Shown here: piece by piece, positions 1-7,565 of the stretch
Layout: the number at the start of each line of letters is the position of its first letter
Numbering within the stretch: the stretch's first letter is position 1
DNA from: Psychrobacter sp. P11F6
GTDB lineage: Bacteria; Pseudomonadota; Gammaproteobacteria; Pseudomonadales; Moraxellaceae
Direction: 5' to 3'
NCBI RefSeq assembly: GCF_001435295.1
Contig: NZ_CM003594.1
Coordinates: 682,001 to 746,000 of the forward strand
Length of the DNA stretch: 64,000 nucleotides
Position numbers and translations under genes: made by a program
The notes under the pieces: model-generated
The model's input: only the letters and a program-made list of their open reading frames with translations
Databases searched by the model: none
Told to the model about the DNA's origin: nothing

Positions 1-1935
1 CGCCGCTATGCCATCATCGCCGATGAAGCACACTCGTCACAAACAGGCTCTACCGCACGCCAGCTCAAAGAAGTGTTGGTCTCAGGTGATACAGAGAATA
101 ATACTACTGAGAATGACGCGCCACTATCTAGCGAAGACATCTTGGATGCCACGCTTGCCGCACGCCGTAGCAGTCCAAATCTAAGTTATTACGCCTTTAC
201 TGCCACGCCGAAGCCAAAAACCATTGAGCTGTTTGGAAGGCTGCCTAACCCTGACTTGCCAGCCTCTAAAGATAACCTGCCAGCCGCTTATCATGTCTAC
301 TCAATGCGTCAAGCCATTGAAGAAGGCTTTATCCTAGATGTGCTTAAAAACTACACCAACTACAAAGTGGTCTATCAGCTCAAGCAAAAGCTGGCCGCCG
401 CTGATGATGAAGTCGATGCACGCCGCGCCAAGATTAAGCTTAATAACTGGGTGCGCCTCCATGAGCACAATATTGCGCAGAAGGTTAAGATCATCATTGA
501 GCACTTTAATGACAACATTAAAGGCTTACTGGGTGGCCAAGCCAAAGCGATGGTAGTAACAGGCTCACGTAAAGAAGCGGTACGCTATAAGCTAGCCTTT
601 GATAACTATATCGCAGAGAATGGCTATCATCGTATCAACGCCATGGTTGCGTTCTCAGGGGAAGTCACCTTTAACGATAATGATCCTGATAGCGGCGCAT
701 TACTTGGCGAGAAGTTCACCGAGCACAATATGAATATCGGGTTAAAAGGCCGCGATCTACGTAAAGCCTTTGATAGTGACGACTATCAAGTGATGCTGGT
801 GGCTAACAAGTTCCAGACAGGCTTTGATCAGCCTAAACTCTGCGCCATGTATGTCGATAAAAAGCTAACTGGCGTGGATTGCGTACAGACCCTCTCACGG
901 CTGAACCGTACCTATAAGGGCAAAGCAGAGAGCGGCACGTTTGTGCTCGATTTCTTTAATGATCCTAACGATATTCTTGAAGCCTTCCAGCCATACTATG
1001 AGAACGCAACCTTAGCGGATGTCTCTGACCCTGATAAGGTGTTTGATCTTTCTGAAAGACTGCGTGCACCTCAAATTTTCTTATGGCATGAGGTTGAGCA
1101 ATTTGTTGAGGCCTTCTATAGTAAGAACAAGTCTAACGCCGCCATCAGTAATATCTGCAAGCCAGCGGTCGAGCGTTGGCAGAAGCGCTATAAGCTGGCA
1201 CGTGAGCAAGCACAGCACGCCAAGGTGATGCTTGAGCGTACTAAAGTGACGGGCGATGTGGTACTGATGACCAATGCTGAGAATGACTACAAAGGCTTTA
1301 AGGCCGATCAAGACGCGCTGGAAATCTTTAAAAAGGACTTAGGTACCTTTACCCGCCAGTATGAGTTTATGTCGCAAATCGTGGACTATGACGACAAAGA
1401 GCTAGAGAAACTAAGCCTATACGCGCGTAACCTACAGCCGATGCTACGTGAAAGCGTGGACAATGAAGAAGACGTCGATCTAAGTAACATCGTCATGAGT
1501 CATTATCGCGTCTCAAAGCTGCATCAGCAGGACTTAAAGCTGCAAGAGGGTAAGTCTGAGTATCAATTAGATGGTGGCAGTGGAGCGGGAACGGCCACAC
1601 CTAAAGACAAACAAGAAGCGCTGCTGTCTCAGATTATTGATAGATTAAACGAGGTTTTTGCTGGTGAGGACTTTACCGATAAAGATAAAGTGAACTTTAT
1701 GAATACCATTTGGGATAAAGTCACGGAGAACGAGATCGTGGTCAAACAGTTCACCAATAACAGTGTTGATCAGATTATGCTGGGCGGTTATCCCAATGCT
1801 GCCGAGGACGCTATGTTTGATGCCAAGGGTACGTTTGAAGACATGACCATGCATCTACTGTCTAACCCGAATCAGTTTAAGCAGTTTATTCGATTGATGC
1901 TTGATACGAAGCTGGGTGATGAAGTTTTAGGATAG
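1..1935 (+). CDS. hsdR: Type I restriction enzyme R subunit, C-terminal part
   Basis: The reading frame is open from the first base, so the 5' part lies outside the window; 644 residues are visible. HsdR is the ATP-driven translocase and nuclease subunit of type I restriction-modification, acting on unmethylated DNA together with HsdM and HsdS. The visible part begins within the helicase core: a DEAH-type motif II (ADEAHSS, residues 8-14 here), motif III (FTATPKPKT, about 62-70) and motif VI (QTLSRLNRTYKGK, about 293-305). The long helical C-terminal region that docks on the methylase follows. The N-terminal nuclease domain and the hsdM and hsdS genes are not visible. It lies inside the tRNA-Arg island and is probably cargo. 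No frameshift is seen in the visible part. Confidence 0.93.
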   Translation, partial: RRYAIIADEAHSSQTGSTARQLKEVLVSGDTENNTTENDAPLSSEDILDATLAARRSSPNLSYYAFTATPKPKTIELFGRLPNPDLPASKDNLPAAYHVYSMRQAIEEGFILDVLKNYTNYKVVYQLKQKLAAADDEVDARRAKIKLNNWVRLHEHNIAQKVKIIIEHFNDNIKGLLGGQAKAMVVTGSRKEAVRYKLAFDNYIAENGYHRINAMVAFSGEVTFNDNDPDSGALLGEKFTEHNMNIGLKGRDLRKAFDSDDYQVMLVANKFQTGFDQPKLCAMYVDKKLTGVDCVQTLSRLNRTYKGKAESGTFVLDFFNDPNDILEAFQPYYENATLADVSDPDKVFDLSERLRAPQIFLWHEVEQFVEAFYSKNKSNAAISNICKPAVERWQKRYKLAREQAQHAKVMLERTKVTGDVVLMTNAENDYKGFKADQDALEIFKKDLGTFTRQYEFMSQIVDYDDKELEKLSLYARNLQPMLRESVDNEEDVDLSNIVMSHYRVSKLHQQDLKLQEGKSEYQLDGGSGAGTATPKDKQEALLSQIIDRLNEVFAGEDFTDKDKVNFMNTIWDKVTENEIVVKQFTNNSVDQIMLGGYPNAAEDAMFDAKGTFEDMTMHLLSNPNQFKQFIRLMLDTKLGDEVLG

Positions 1936-1963
1936 GTCATACAGAGAATAAAGGGTACATGGC

Positions 1964-3193
1964 ATGACAGATAAGAATATTAACCTTTGTGATACCGAAG
2001 ATGAGAAGTTGCGTTATAACATCAGTATGTTCCCGTCCTTGCTTCTTTTGAAGAAAGGTATGCCTGAAGGCAAAGGTTTAATGAGAAAGCTGACAAAAGG
2101 GCTGTCTAAAATACCTAGAAAGCAGAAAATACAGATTGCAGATATATTTGATAATATAGCTACGACGCAGGAAAAAGGAAGTATTAAACCAGAAGATATA
2201 AAATTAGAGGAAGGGGGGCTATCTAGCCATCCTTATGAGTCATTGGTACGTACGTTCGGTGCTGAAAAATCAACTCACTTACTTGAGCATGCTAGAATTG
2301 TAGATGACTGTTTGAGTCAGAAATTTAATAGTAAGCTTATTACAAATTTTAAGACTTACTTATTTAAGACTTTTAACTATGAAGATGAGGTACTTAATAT
2401 AAACATGCCAGTAGGGGATTTCTATTCGTTTATAGTGCTTAGTTTTATCGCTAATCTTGATGTTGTGGTTCATGCTAATTTTTACTCAAAAGATATTATG
2501 CCGATTAGTCTGGGTTGGTTGTTTATGCATAAGCGAGATCCAGATAAATGGGAATATGACACAGTAACTAAAAAATACAAGCTAACTAACAAAAATGGTA
2601 ATCCTTTCACTTGTACCTCACGATCGTTCATACACTTTATATTAACAGATCTTTGTTTCTCTGGTTCTCATAAAAACTTAAAACCTAAAAAGATGCCAAA
2701 AAGCATCTATCGTCTTCGAGGTAAGATAAATTGGAAGACAAATGATGAGGAAGGTCAGCTGTATAGTTTTTTAGATAGAAAAAGCGAACGTGATAGTAAG
2801 AGAAACTGGATTAGTCTTGAAGAGTTTTATTGGTTGTTGGGTATGGAAGACTCTCCAGAAGATGAGCCTGACAAAGTATTGGTTAATTTTCAGAAATCGT
2901 TTATTAAATATATAAAAAGTGCAAATATAAATGAACTTGGTGGACTTCCTCCTACTGCTGAAGGCATGACATGGTTCATATATGCTTTCTTTCAAAGTAT
3001 TTATGAGCACACGGATAAGCTTAACAAGCAGACCAAAGAACAACATTGTTTTATCTGTGATGAGTATTATGGATTGTGGGAGTCTATGACAGCTAAGTAC
3101 GAGAAGATGGTCAGTGCACATGTAAACAATCCACGTGTCGAATGGCCAGATTATTTAAAGAAGCAAGCCACACGTATTGAACATGTGGCTTGA
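1964..3193 (+). CDS. Unknown 409-residue protein downstream of hsdR
   Basis: I do not recognise this protein. The ATG is preceded by AAAGGG eight bases upstream and starts 28 bases after the hsdR stop, so the two are probably cotranscribed. It is soluble, with no signal peptide and no convincing membrane segment. It is rich in Lys, Asp and Asn and much more A+T-rich than hsdR. The only cysteine pair close together is in HCFICDEYYG near residue 365, and there is no recognisable nuclease, ATPase or methylase motif. Its place beside a restriction gene in an integrated island makes a defence or R-M accessory role possible, but this is inference from context only. The stop codon lies within a 9-bp inverted repeat. 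Confidence 0.8.
   Translation: MTDKNINLCDTEDEKLRYNISMFPSLLLLKKGMPEGKGLMRKLTKGLSKIPRKQKIQIADIFDNIATTQEKGSIKPEDIKLEEGGLSSHPYESLVRTFGAEKSTHLLEHARIVDDCLSQKFNSKLITNFKTYLFKTFNYEDEVLNINMPVGDFYSFIVLSFIANLDVVVHANFYSKDIMPISLGWLFMHKRDPDKWEYDTVTKKYKLTNKNGNPFTCTSRSFIHFILTDLCFSGSHKNLKPKKMPKSIYRLRGKINWKTNDEEGQLYSFLDRKSERDSKRNWISLEEFYWLLGMEDSPEDEPDKVLVNFQKSFIKYIKSANINELGGLPPTAEGMTWFIYAFFQSIYEHTDKLNKQTKEQHCFICDEYYGLWESMTAKYEKMVSAHVNNPRVEWPDYLKKQATRIEHVA
3164..3192 (-). terminator. Hairpin at convergent gene ends, possible terminator
   Basis: CAAGCCACA (3164-3172) and TGTGGCTTG (3184-3192) form a perfect 9-bp stem with an 11-base loop at the end of the 409-residue gene. Read leftward, the stem is followed by a weak T-rich stretch (CTTCTTT), so it could end the transcript of the two micro-ORFs. 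Read rightward there is no T-run. Confidence 0.35.
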
Positions 3194-3214
3194 GTTGAAA
3201 AACGAGATTAGAGA

Positions 3215-3328
3215 CTATTTGGAAGTTGGCTTGTTACTACGGCCTTTACCTGATTTTTCAAACTCTTCCATGCTAGGTTTGTTATCTGGGTATTGAGGAC
3301 GCGATTTATTATCTATATTTTTAGACAT
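3215..3328 (-). CDS. Micro-ORF, 37 residues, unknown function
   Basis: The start is set by a strong ribosome-binding site (AAGGAG, then six bases, then ATG at 3328). A longer frame upstream has no such site. The product is short, highly charged and hydrophilic (Lys, Asn, Ser, Pro), with the segment PSMEEFEKSGKGR and no hydrophobic stretch, so it should be cytosolic and probably unstructured. It follows another micro-ORF by 25 bases in the same direction, forming a two-gene unit between the primase-side noncoding region and the island cargo. I do not know its function. The strong Shine-Dalgarno sequence and its pairing with a similar partner argue that it is a real gene. Confidence 0.6.
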   Translation of the reverse strand: MSKNIDNKSRPQYPDNKPSMEEFEKSGKGRSNKPTSK

Positions 3329-3353
3329 TTGAATCTCCTTATTATTAGTTGGT

Positions 3354-3458
3354 TTATTTACCCTTGGGTGGATTGTTGTCACGACCACCACCTGATGGAT
3401 TGTCTGTTGTGCTCGGAAAGCCTGCACCTTGACTACTATTATTCATATAAATTTTCAT
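3354..3458 (-). CDS. Micro-ORF, 34 residues, Gly/Asn/Pro-rich
   Basis: The ATG at 3458 is preceded by GGAG at eight bases. The product contains PSTTDNPSGGGRDNNPP and ends PKGK; it is hydrophilic, very rich in Asn, Gly, Ser and Pro, and has no membrane segment. A possible leftward promoter lies upstream (TTGTAG, 16 bases, TATATA, between about 3480 and 3510). It is the first gene of a pair with the 37-residue ORF. The composition suggests an unstructured peptide. I recognise no family and propose no function. A second in-frame ATG four codons in lacks a ribosome-binding site. Confidence 0.58.
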   Translation of the reverse strand: MKIYMNNSSQGAGFPSTTDNPSGGGRDNNPPKGK

Positions 3459-4354
3459 AGTTGTTACTCCGTTAAGTGTTTAGGTTATATAGTCAGTTGC
3501 TTACTGCCTACAACCAATATATTAACGGTTCACAAAAATTGAATCTCCCCCAAAAATAAGGATTTTGGTCAAAAGTTATACAGTTGGTTAAATACTATTA
3601 AAAATAGGTAGGATCACATAAAAAATGATACTGCTCTTACTGCCAAATCCGAATCACTTTTTAAGTTTTAATATACTTATGTTTAATAATAATTTAGGTG
3701 TTTGGATGTGAAATAGGTATTTTGAAGAGGCTCTTAGGCATTGTAGAATATGATTAATAAATTGATTTTTTCAAAATTTTGTGTTTCCGTTTCCTTTGCT
3801 TTTTCCATCTTTGTTTCCATCAAGGGGCTTGATTTATTTGGTCTAAGAGTCAATTTTTCTTGTTTCCATCTTACTTAGAGGTGGGGGTATCTTGTTTCCG
3901 TTTTTTCCTGTTTACTGCGTTTTGTTTCCAAGCCTGTTTCCATATATTTGGTAAGATTCTGAAGAGAAACAGAGAAAAAATACAATTTCGTACTTATGTA
4001 TTTGATATTTTAGCTAAAAAAAGTTGGGTTTAATAGCATGTAACTCTTGGGTTTAGAATACAGTCAAGCCATCTCACAACCTATACTTATAATCTAAAAA
4101 ATTTACCATATTACTGAGTAGAGGGGTTTTGTTATCAGAATAACTTATAAAGCTTCCTGATTTTTCTACGCTTCGCTATTTTACTTGAGACAAACGGGAC
4201 AAACGGGACAGACGGGACAGCACTTAATTGGTATAGCTTACAGCCGTCCCGTCACGGTTTTTAGCAATGGGACAGACGGGACAGAAAAGCCAAAATATAA
4301 AATCCTGTCCCGTTCGACCCGTTACGGTTTCTAGCAATGGGACAGCGAAATCCT
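3459..4354. other. Noncoding A+T-rich region of the island
   Basis: About 900 bases with no convincing gene on either strand. It contains a likely leftward promoter for the micro-ORFs at its left end, a cluster of TGTTTCC heptamers at 3782-3941, and a dense cluster of GGGACA/TGTCCC repeats from 4187 onward that runs into the end of the primase/helicase gene. Position beside a replication protein and repeat content make it the best candidate for the island's replication origin, but this is inference. Confidence 0.6.
3782..3941. repeat. Cluster of six TGTTTCC heptamers
   Basis: TGTTTCC occurs at 3782, 3812, 3861, 3893, 3923 and 3935, all in the same orientation, often extended to TTGTTTCCAT or TTGTTTCCG. 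Related TTTCC/TTTTCC pieces lie between. Spacings are 30, 49, 32, 30 and 12 bases. Three of the five are close to 31 bases, about three helical turns. Such iterated short motifs beside a DUF927 primase could be binding sites for a replication protein. Confidence 0.6.
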
Positions 4355-4393
4355 TTAACGCATATAGCCTGTCCCGTTCGTCCCGTCTGTCCC
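4187..4393. repeat. GGGACA/TGTCCC iteron-like repeats
   Basis: Rightward copies: GGGACA at 4196, 4205 and 4214 in strict 9-base phase (unit ACGGGACAG, with a degenerate copy at 4187), then 4269, 4278 and 4339. Inverted copies: TGTCCC at 4306, 4370 and 4388, with GTCCC at 4246 and 4380. The block also holds a 28-base direct repeat with two mismatches (4248-4275 and 4318-4345). The last inverted copies lie inside the end of the primase/helicase gene and encode its terminal NGTDGTNGTG. Direct and inverted iterons beside a helicase-primase gene resemble the origin layout of P4-type satellites. Confidence 0.75.
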
Positions 4394-6841
4394 GTTCTTT
4401 TTCATAGATTCACAAGAAAGTATGTTGGCAGTAACCGCATAAACAGATGGACGGTGCTTGCCATTAAATAAAGTATCAGATGTTTTATAGGTTTTACGAT
4501 CACCTTGATTGAGCAGTAGTAGGTCGACTTCCTCTAACACTTGTAATACTTTCTTTTTACTAAAAGGCGCACATACGCTATCAAAAGTTTCTTTAGAAAA
4601 ATAATAATCCCCCGTGTCCATATTGCGATAGCCTACGCGGTTTGGTGTCCTCTCCTCAAAGTTCAAGCGCGTGTTTTTATAGCAAGGTTGAAAGCGACTC
4701 GCTCCATGTTGTTCAATAAATGCTTTGATATGATCTATGATTTGGCGCTGCTCATGCTCACCATCACGCCCATAGTTATCAAGCCAATTATCTAAGCAAG
4801 TCATCACGGCTTTAGTTGCTTGTCCTGCTTGCCAACCTGTTATACCTGCCTGTGTTGCCAGTTCTCCAGCTGCGCTTACAATAGCGAACCGTTTAGCCAC
4901 TCTATGCGCCTGCGCTGTTAGGTCGCTGTACTGACTCATAAAGCTACTGACAAGCTGCCCAGCGTTGGTTGTGGTCGCTGTTTTGTCACTGGTGATATGT
5001 TCTAGCCATGCTATGCCAGCTGATCCATAGTAAGCGTGTGATAACTCGTTGATCGTATCGGCTTGGGCTTCACTGGTGTCTGCCAGTACCAAACTATCAA
5101 ACGTCTTTAACCCTTTGCCAGCATCAGCATCTATATGCGCCACTCGAACCTCAATACCTGCATTAGTTTTCTGTCCTGCTTGCGCCATGAAGTTTTGTAG
5201 CGACTCCTCACCATTGGACAAAAAGATAATGCGCCATGTTTTGGCTATACGATTGTGTCCCGTGGTGGTACTACGTCCTTTACCTTGACCATTAGCAAGC
5301 ATATAAACGGTTTTACCGACTATTTTGGGATCACATTCGCTAATCTCATCAAGTGGTAAAAAACTGTCGTTGTGCTCGCTTGCTGTGCCCTCCAGTGCGT
5401 TATCAGTGCTACGCCATGTCTTAACGTACCTGTCAGGGTTGCCCCATACACTAGCAGCCAATTTAAGCGATAATGACTTGCCCATGCTTGATGAGCCTAA
5501 GAGGTGAAAACCGCCCCCGTCATATTCTAGTAGCTCCAGTAATTGCCCTGCAAACGCGCAAGCAATAGAGAAAACAAAACGGCTTTGTTCTGCTAATGGT
5601 TTGCATAAGTTATCACGCCACTGTGCTAGCTCTCCTTGCTGGGTTAGGGTGCTGTTAATGCTGTTTGCAGACTGATAGACAATAAGCTGCTTACCATCGC
5701 TGCCTATGGCTCTGTCAGGTAATATATATTGCTTATCATGCCAGCCCAACTTATCCACGCATAACGCCCGTTTGTGAATAGGGTAGTTTTGAATATAGGT
5801 GTCTAAGTAGCTGCGCTGTTTGGGGTTGGTGGTAATGTTCAAGCCTTGACTAGCCAGCTCTTTGCGGTATTCACGGGCATCACCTTGCAGTAGTGCTAAA
5901 GGCATTGACCACGTATGCAACACACCATCATCATCACGCCACTGTAATAACCGCCCCCATGTACCGCTGCCTGTGTCCCGTGTCTTAGCGATAACCTCAA
6001 GTGGTGAACAAACAAACGCCTTAAACTTGAAAGTTATGTTTGCTGGGTCGTCATCGTTATACTTCACGAAAAATAGCCCATCATGGTAAAGCTCAAACCG
6101 CCCATCGCTGTAGATCATTGGTTCATTCAGCTGGGGATCATCGCGCCACTCAGGATAATAGGCAGTGTCTTGTAAATTAACTAGCTGGGTGTCATCAGCG
6201 GACAGTATCGCTTCATAGCTGTCATGCTGTAGCATAGTGACGATATGAGCCACTGTGACCAATGCTTGCGCCCTCACACCTGCTAATAGGTTGATTAAGC
6301 CCTTGTCATCAAGTGTCATAGGTACAGTAACCTGTGATCCGCTGCTCCAGTGCTGTACCATCTTTTTAAGGCATTGCTTTGTTTTATGAGGGCTAACAAT
6401 GATTGTCTTATCACTGTCCATCAGGTAGCTGTAAACATCAATACCGCTATCAGGATCGTTAAAGGCTATTACTTCACTGGTTTTGTTTGGTTCACCAATG
6501 ACGATAGCGCCATACCCTGTAGGATCAATGACAATGGGCTTTGCTTTGCTGTTTGGTGTGTAGAATACCGCGCCTACTATATCGCCTTGTTTATCGTGCA
6601 AACGTAGGGCTATCGTGCCAGCGGTTAATTCGGTTTTGCCAATCTCATTACCATGATATATAGTAGTATTGTCTGTAACGGATATCAGCCGTTCAGGTTC
6701 TAATATGTCACACAGTTTGATTAAAAAAGTATCGCCTACCAGTTGCTCCCGTGTGGCTGGTTTGCAGCCTTGTAATATAGTGTCAGCGCCCATGTTCACA
6801 GCACGGGCTTTTTCATGTATATCTGTTAAGGTAGTATTCAT
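4355..6841 (-). CDS. DUF927-type primase/helicase of the island
   Basis: This 828-residue protein belongs to the DUF927 group of phage and satellite replication proteins, related in role to P4 alpha. The C-terminal half holds a P-loop ATPase core: Walker A GSSSMGKS near residue 447, an acidic Walker B-like DEIS near 498 and a sensor-like FLSNGEES near 540. The N-terminal third (with DPTGYGAIVIG) may be a degenerate TOPRIM-type primase region; that part is uncertain. It presumably unwinds or primes the island's origin. The ATG starts directly after the stop of the winged-helix gene, so the two are translationally linked. The last residues, NGTDGTNGTGYMR, are encoded by the iteron repeats, so part of the tail may exist for the DNA repeat rather than the protein. 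Confidence 0.85.
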   Translation of the reverse strand: MNTTLTDIHEKARAVNMGADTILQGCKPATREQLVGDTFLIKLCDILEPERLISVTDNTTIYHGNEIGKTELTAGTIALRLHDKQGDIVGAVFYTPNSKAKPIVIDPTGYGAIVIGEPNKTSEVIAFNDPDSGIDVYSYLMDSDKTIIVSPHKTKQCLKKMVQHWSSGSQVTVPMTLDDKGLINLLAGVRAQALVTVAHIVTMLQHDSYEAILSADDTQLVNLQDTAYYPEWRDDPQLNEPMIYSDGRFELYHDGLFFVKYNDDDPANITFKFKAFVCSPLEVIAKTRDTGSGTWGRLLQWRDDDGVLHTWSMPLALLQGDAREYRKELASQGLNITTNPKQRSYLDTYIQNYPIHKRALCVDKLGWHDKQYILPDRAIGSDGKQLIVYQSANSINSTLTQQGELAQWRDNLCKPLAEQSRFVFSIACAFAGQLLELLEYDGGGFHLLGSSSMGKSLSLKLAASVWGNPDRYVKTWRSTDNALEGTASEHNDSFLPLDEISECDPKIVGKTVYMLANGQGKGRSTTTGHNRIAKTWRIIFLSNGEESLQNFMAQAGQKTNAGIEVRVAHIDADAGKGLKTFDSLVLADTSEAQADTINELSHAYYGSAGIAWLEHITSDKTATTTNAGQLVSSFMSQYSDLTAQAHRVAKRFAIVSAAGELATQAGITGWQAGQATKAVMTCLDNWLDNYGRDGEHEQRQIIDHIKAFIEQHGASRFQPCYKNTRLNFEERTPNRVGYRNMDTGDYYFSKETFDSVCAPFSKKKVLQVLEEVDLLLLNQGDRKTYKTSDTLFNGKHRPSVYAVTANILSCESMKKNGTDGTNGTGYMR

Positions 6842-7153
6842 CTAGTCCCCCTCGTAGACGATTGGGCATAGACGGGTATCACCTGCCTTGAGTGTGCCTT
6901 GCGTATTGTGGTCATTATTAGTCATGGTGACGGGTTGTTCTATCCAATACGATTTGTATCGCTTACCATTTTTTTTAATCATTTCATCTTGAATGACTAT
7001 ACCTTTGGCCCGTAATTCACTAATGCGTTTCAAGCAACAAGTCATGCCGTACTGGTCATAAGCTTCCATATTTGAAAGCCTCTTACCTGCCAGCAAGTGA
7101 TTGAGTATTATTTGGCTATAAGTTTTCTTGGTAGGTTGCTTTGAGGTGGTCAT
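6842..7153 (-). CDS. Small winged-helix/HTH protein
   Basis: A 103-residue protein with a helix-turn-helix pattern in its first 70 residues (YSQIILNHLLAGKRLSNMEA, then CCLKRISELRAKGI and a basic wing with KKNGKRYKSYW). This matches the small phage helix-turn-helix family in which a conserved short domain sets up residue and rule-choice positions in the recognition helix. It sits between alpA (3 bases upstream) and the primase/helicase (stop and start codons adjacent), in a three-gene leftward operon. It may bind the iteron region or help load the helicase; that role is inference. The C-terminal 35 residues are acidic and probably flexible. Confidence 0.75.
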   Translation of the reverse strand: MTTSKQPTKKTYSQIILNHLLAGKRLSNMEAYDQYGMTCCLKRISELRAKGIVIQDEMIKKNGKRYKSYWIEQPVTMTNNDHNTQGTLKAGDTRLCPIVYEGD

Positions 7154-7156
7154 AGC

Positions 7157-7435
7157 TTATACCTCGCGGCTATTAGTAGTGTTGTGGCTATCTAGCCAGC
7201 TATTTATATCAGACAAGCGCCATAGGCTGGCGCGCCCAATTTTAATTGGCGTGGGGAATTGATCTTCATTAATTAGATGATAGATGTGCTTAGCACTAAA
7301 GCCTGTGATACCGCGTGTAGCGGTTTTGGCGGTGACGGTGCGCTTTTGGCCTGACTTTGTAGTGTAGGTCTTAGCGGTACGCGCTGGCTGGTTGGCAAGG
7401 TCTGCCATTCTTAGGTATTGATCATTTAATTTCAT
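7157..7435 (-). CDS. AlpA-family regulator/excisionase
   Basis: A 92-residue protein whose second half is a typical AlpA/MerR-like helix-turn-helix: SAKHIYHLINEDQFPTPIKI followed by GRASLWRLSDINSWLDSH. AlpA-type proteins of P4-like elements control integrase expression and excision. It heads the leftward operon alpA - winged helix - primase/helicase. The basic N-terminal 45 residues (TAKTYTTKSGQKRTVTAKTA) are unusual for AlpA and could add DNA contacts. Upstream are a leader hairpin that encloses its ribosome-binding site and a phased set of palindromic operators, so both transcription and translation look controlled. Confidence 0.85.
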   Translation of the reverse strand: MKLNDQYLRMADLANQPARTAKTYTTKSGQKRTVTAKTATRGITGFSAKHIYHLINEDQFPTPIKIGRASLWRLSDINSWLDSHNTTNSREV

Positions 7436-7442
7436 TGTGACT

Positions 7443-7493
7443 CACTCCATAGCATGGTTGGTTATAGCCAGTAATTGGCTTTGCTATGGAGTG
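7443..7493 (-). promoter_or_regulatory. Leader hairpin enclosing the alpA ribosome-binding site
   Basis: CACTCCATAGCA (7443-7454) and TGCTATGGAGTG (7482-7493) are perfect 12-base complements. A nested 5-bp stem (AGCCA 7466-7470, TGGCT 7476-7480) would form a second small hairpin within the loop. On the mRNA the 3' arm contains GGAG, the only Shine-Dalgarno candidate for alpA, nine bases before its ATG. A folded leader would hide it. Confidence 0.6.
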
Positions 7494-7521
7494 GATAATA
7501 CGGGGTGGCACTTTTCGATAG

Positions 7522-7565
7522 TTCTAGTTAGAAAAATAGAAGTTCTAACTAGAACCTAGTTAGAA
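7522..7565. promoter_or_regulatory. Phased palindromic operators TTCTA-N2-TAGAA
   Basis: Two perfect sites, TTCTAGTTAGAA (7522-7533) and TTCTAACTAGAA (7543-7554), and one degenerate site, ACCTAGTTAGAA (7554-7565). Their centres are 21 and 11 bases apart, that is two turns and one turn of the helix, so bound dimers would lie on one face. The cluster is upstream of alpA and directly after the stop of the 306-residue gene. This is typical of a repressor-binding region; the binding protein is unknown. Confidence 0.6.

Noticed and set aside
4187..4393. Possible CRISPR array
   Set aside because: The repeats are 6-9 bases, in both orientations, and not separated by unique spacers of constant length. 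No cas gene is present in the window.
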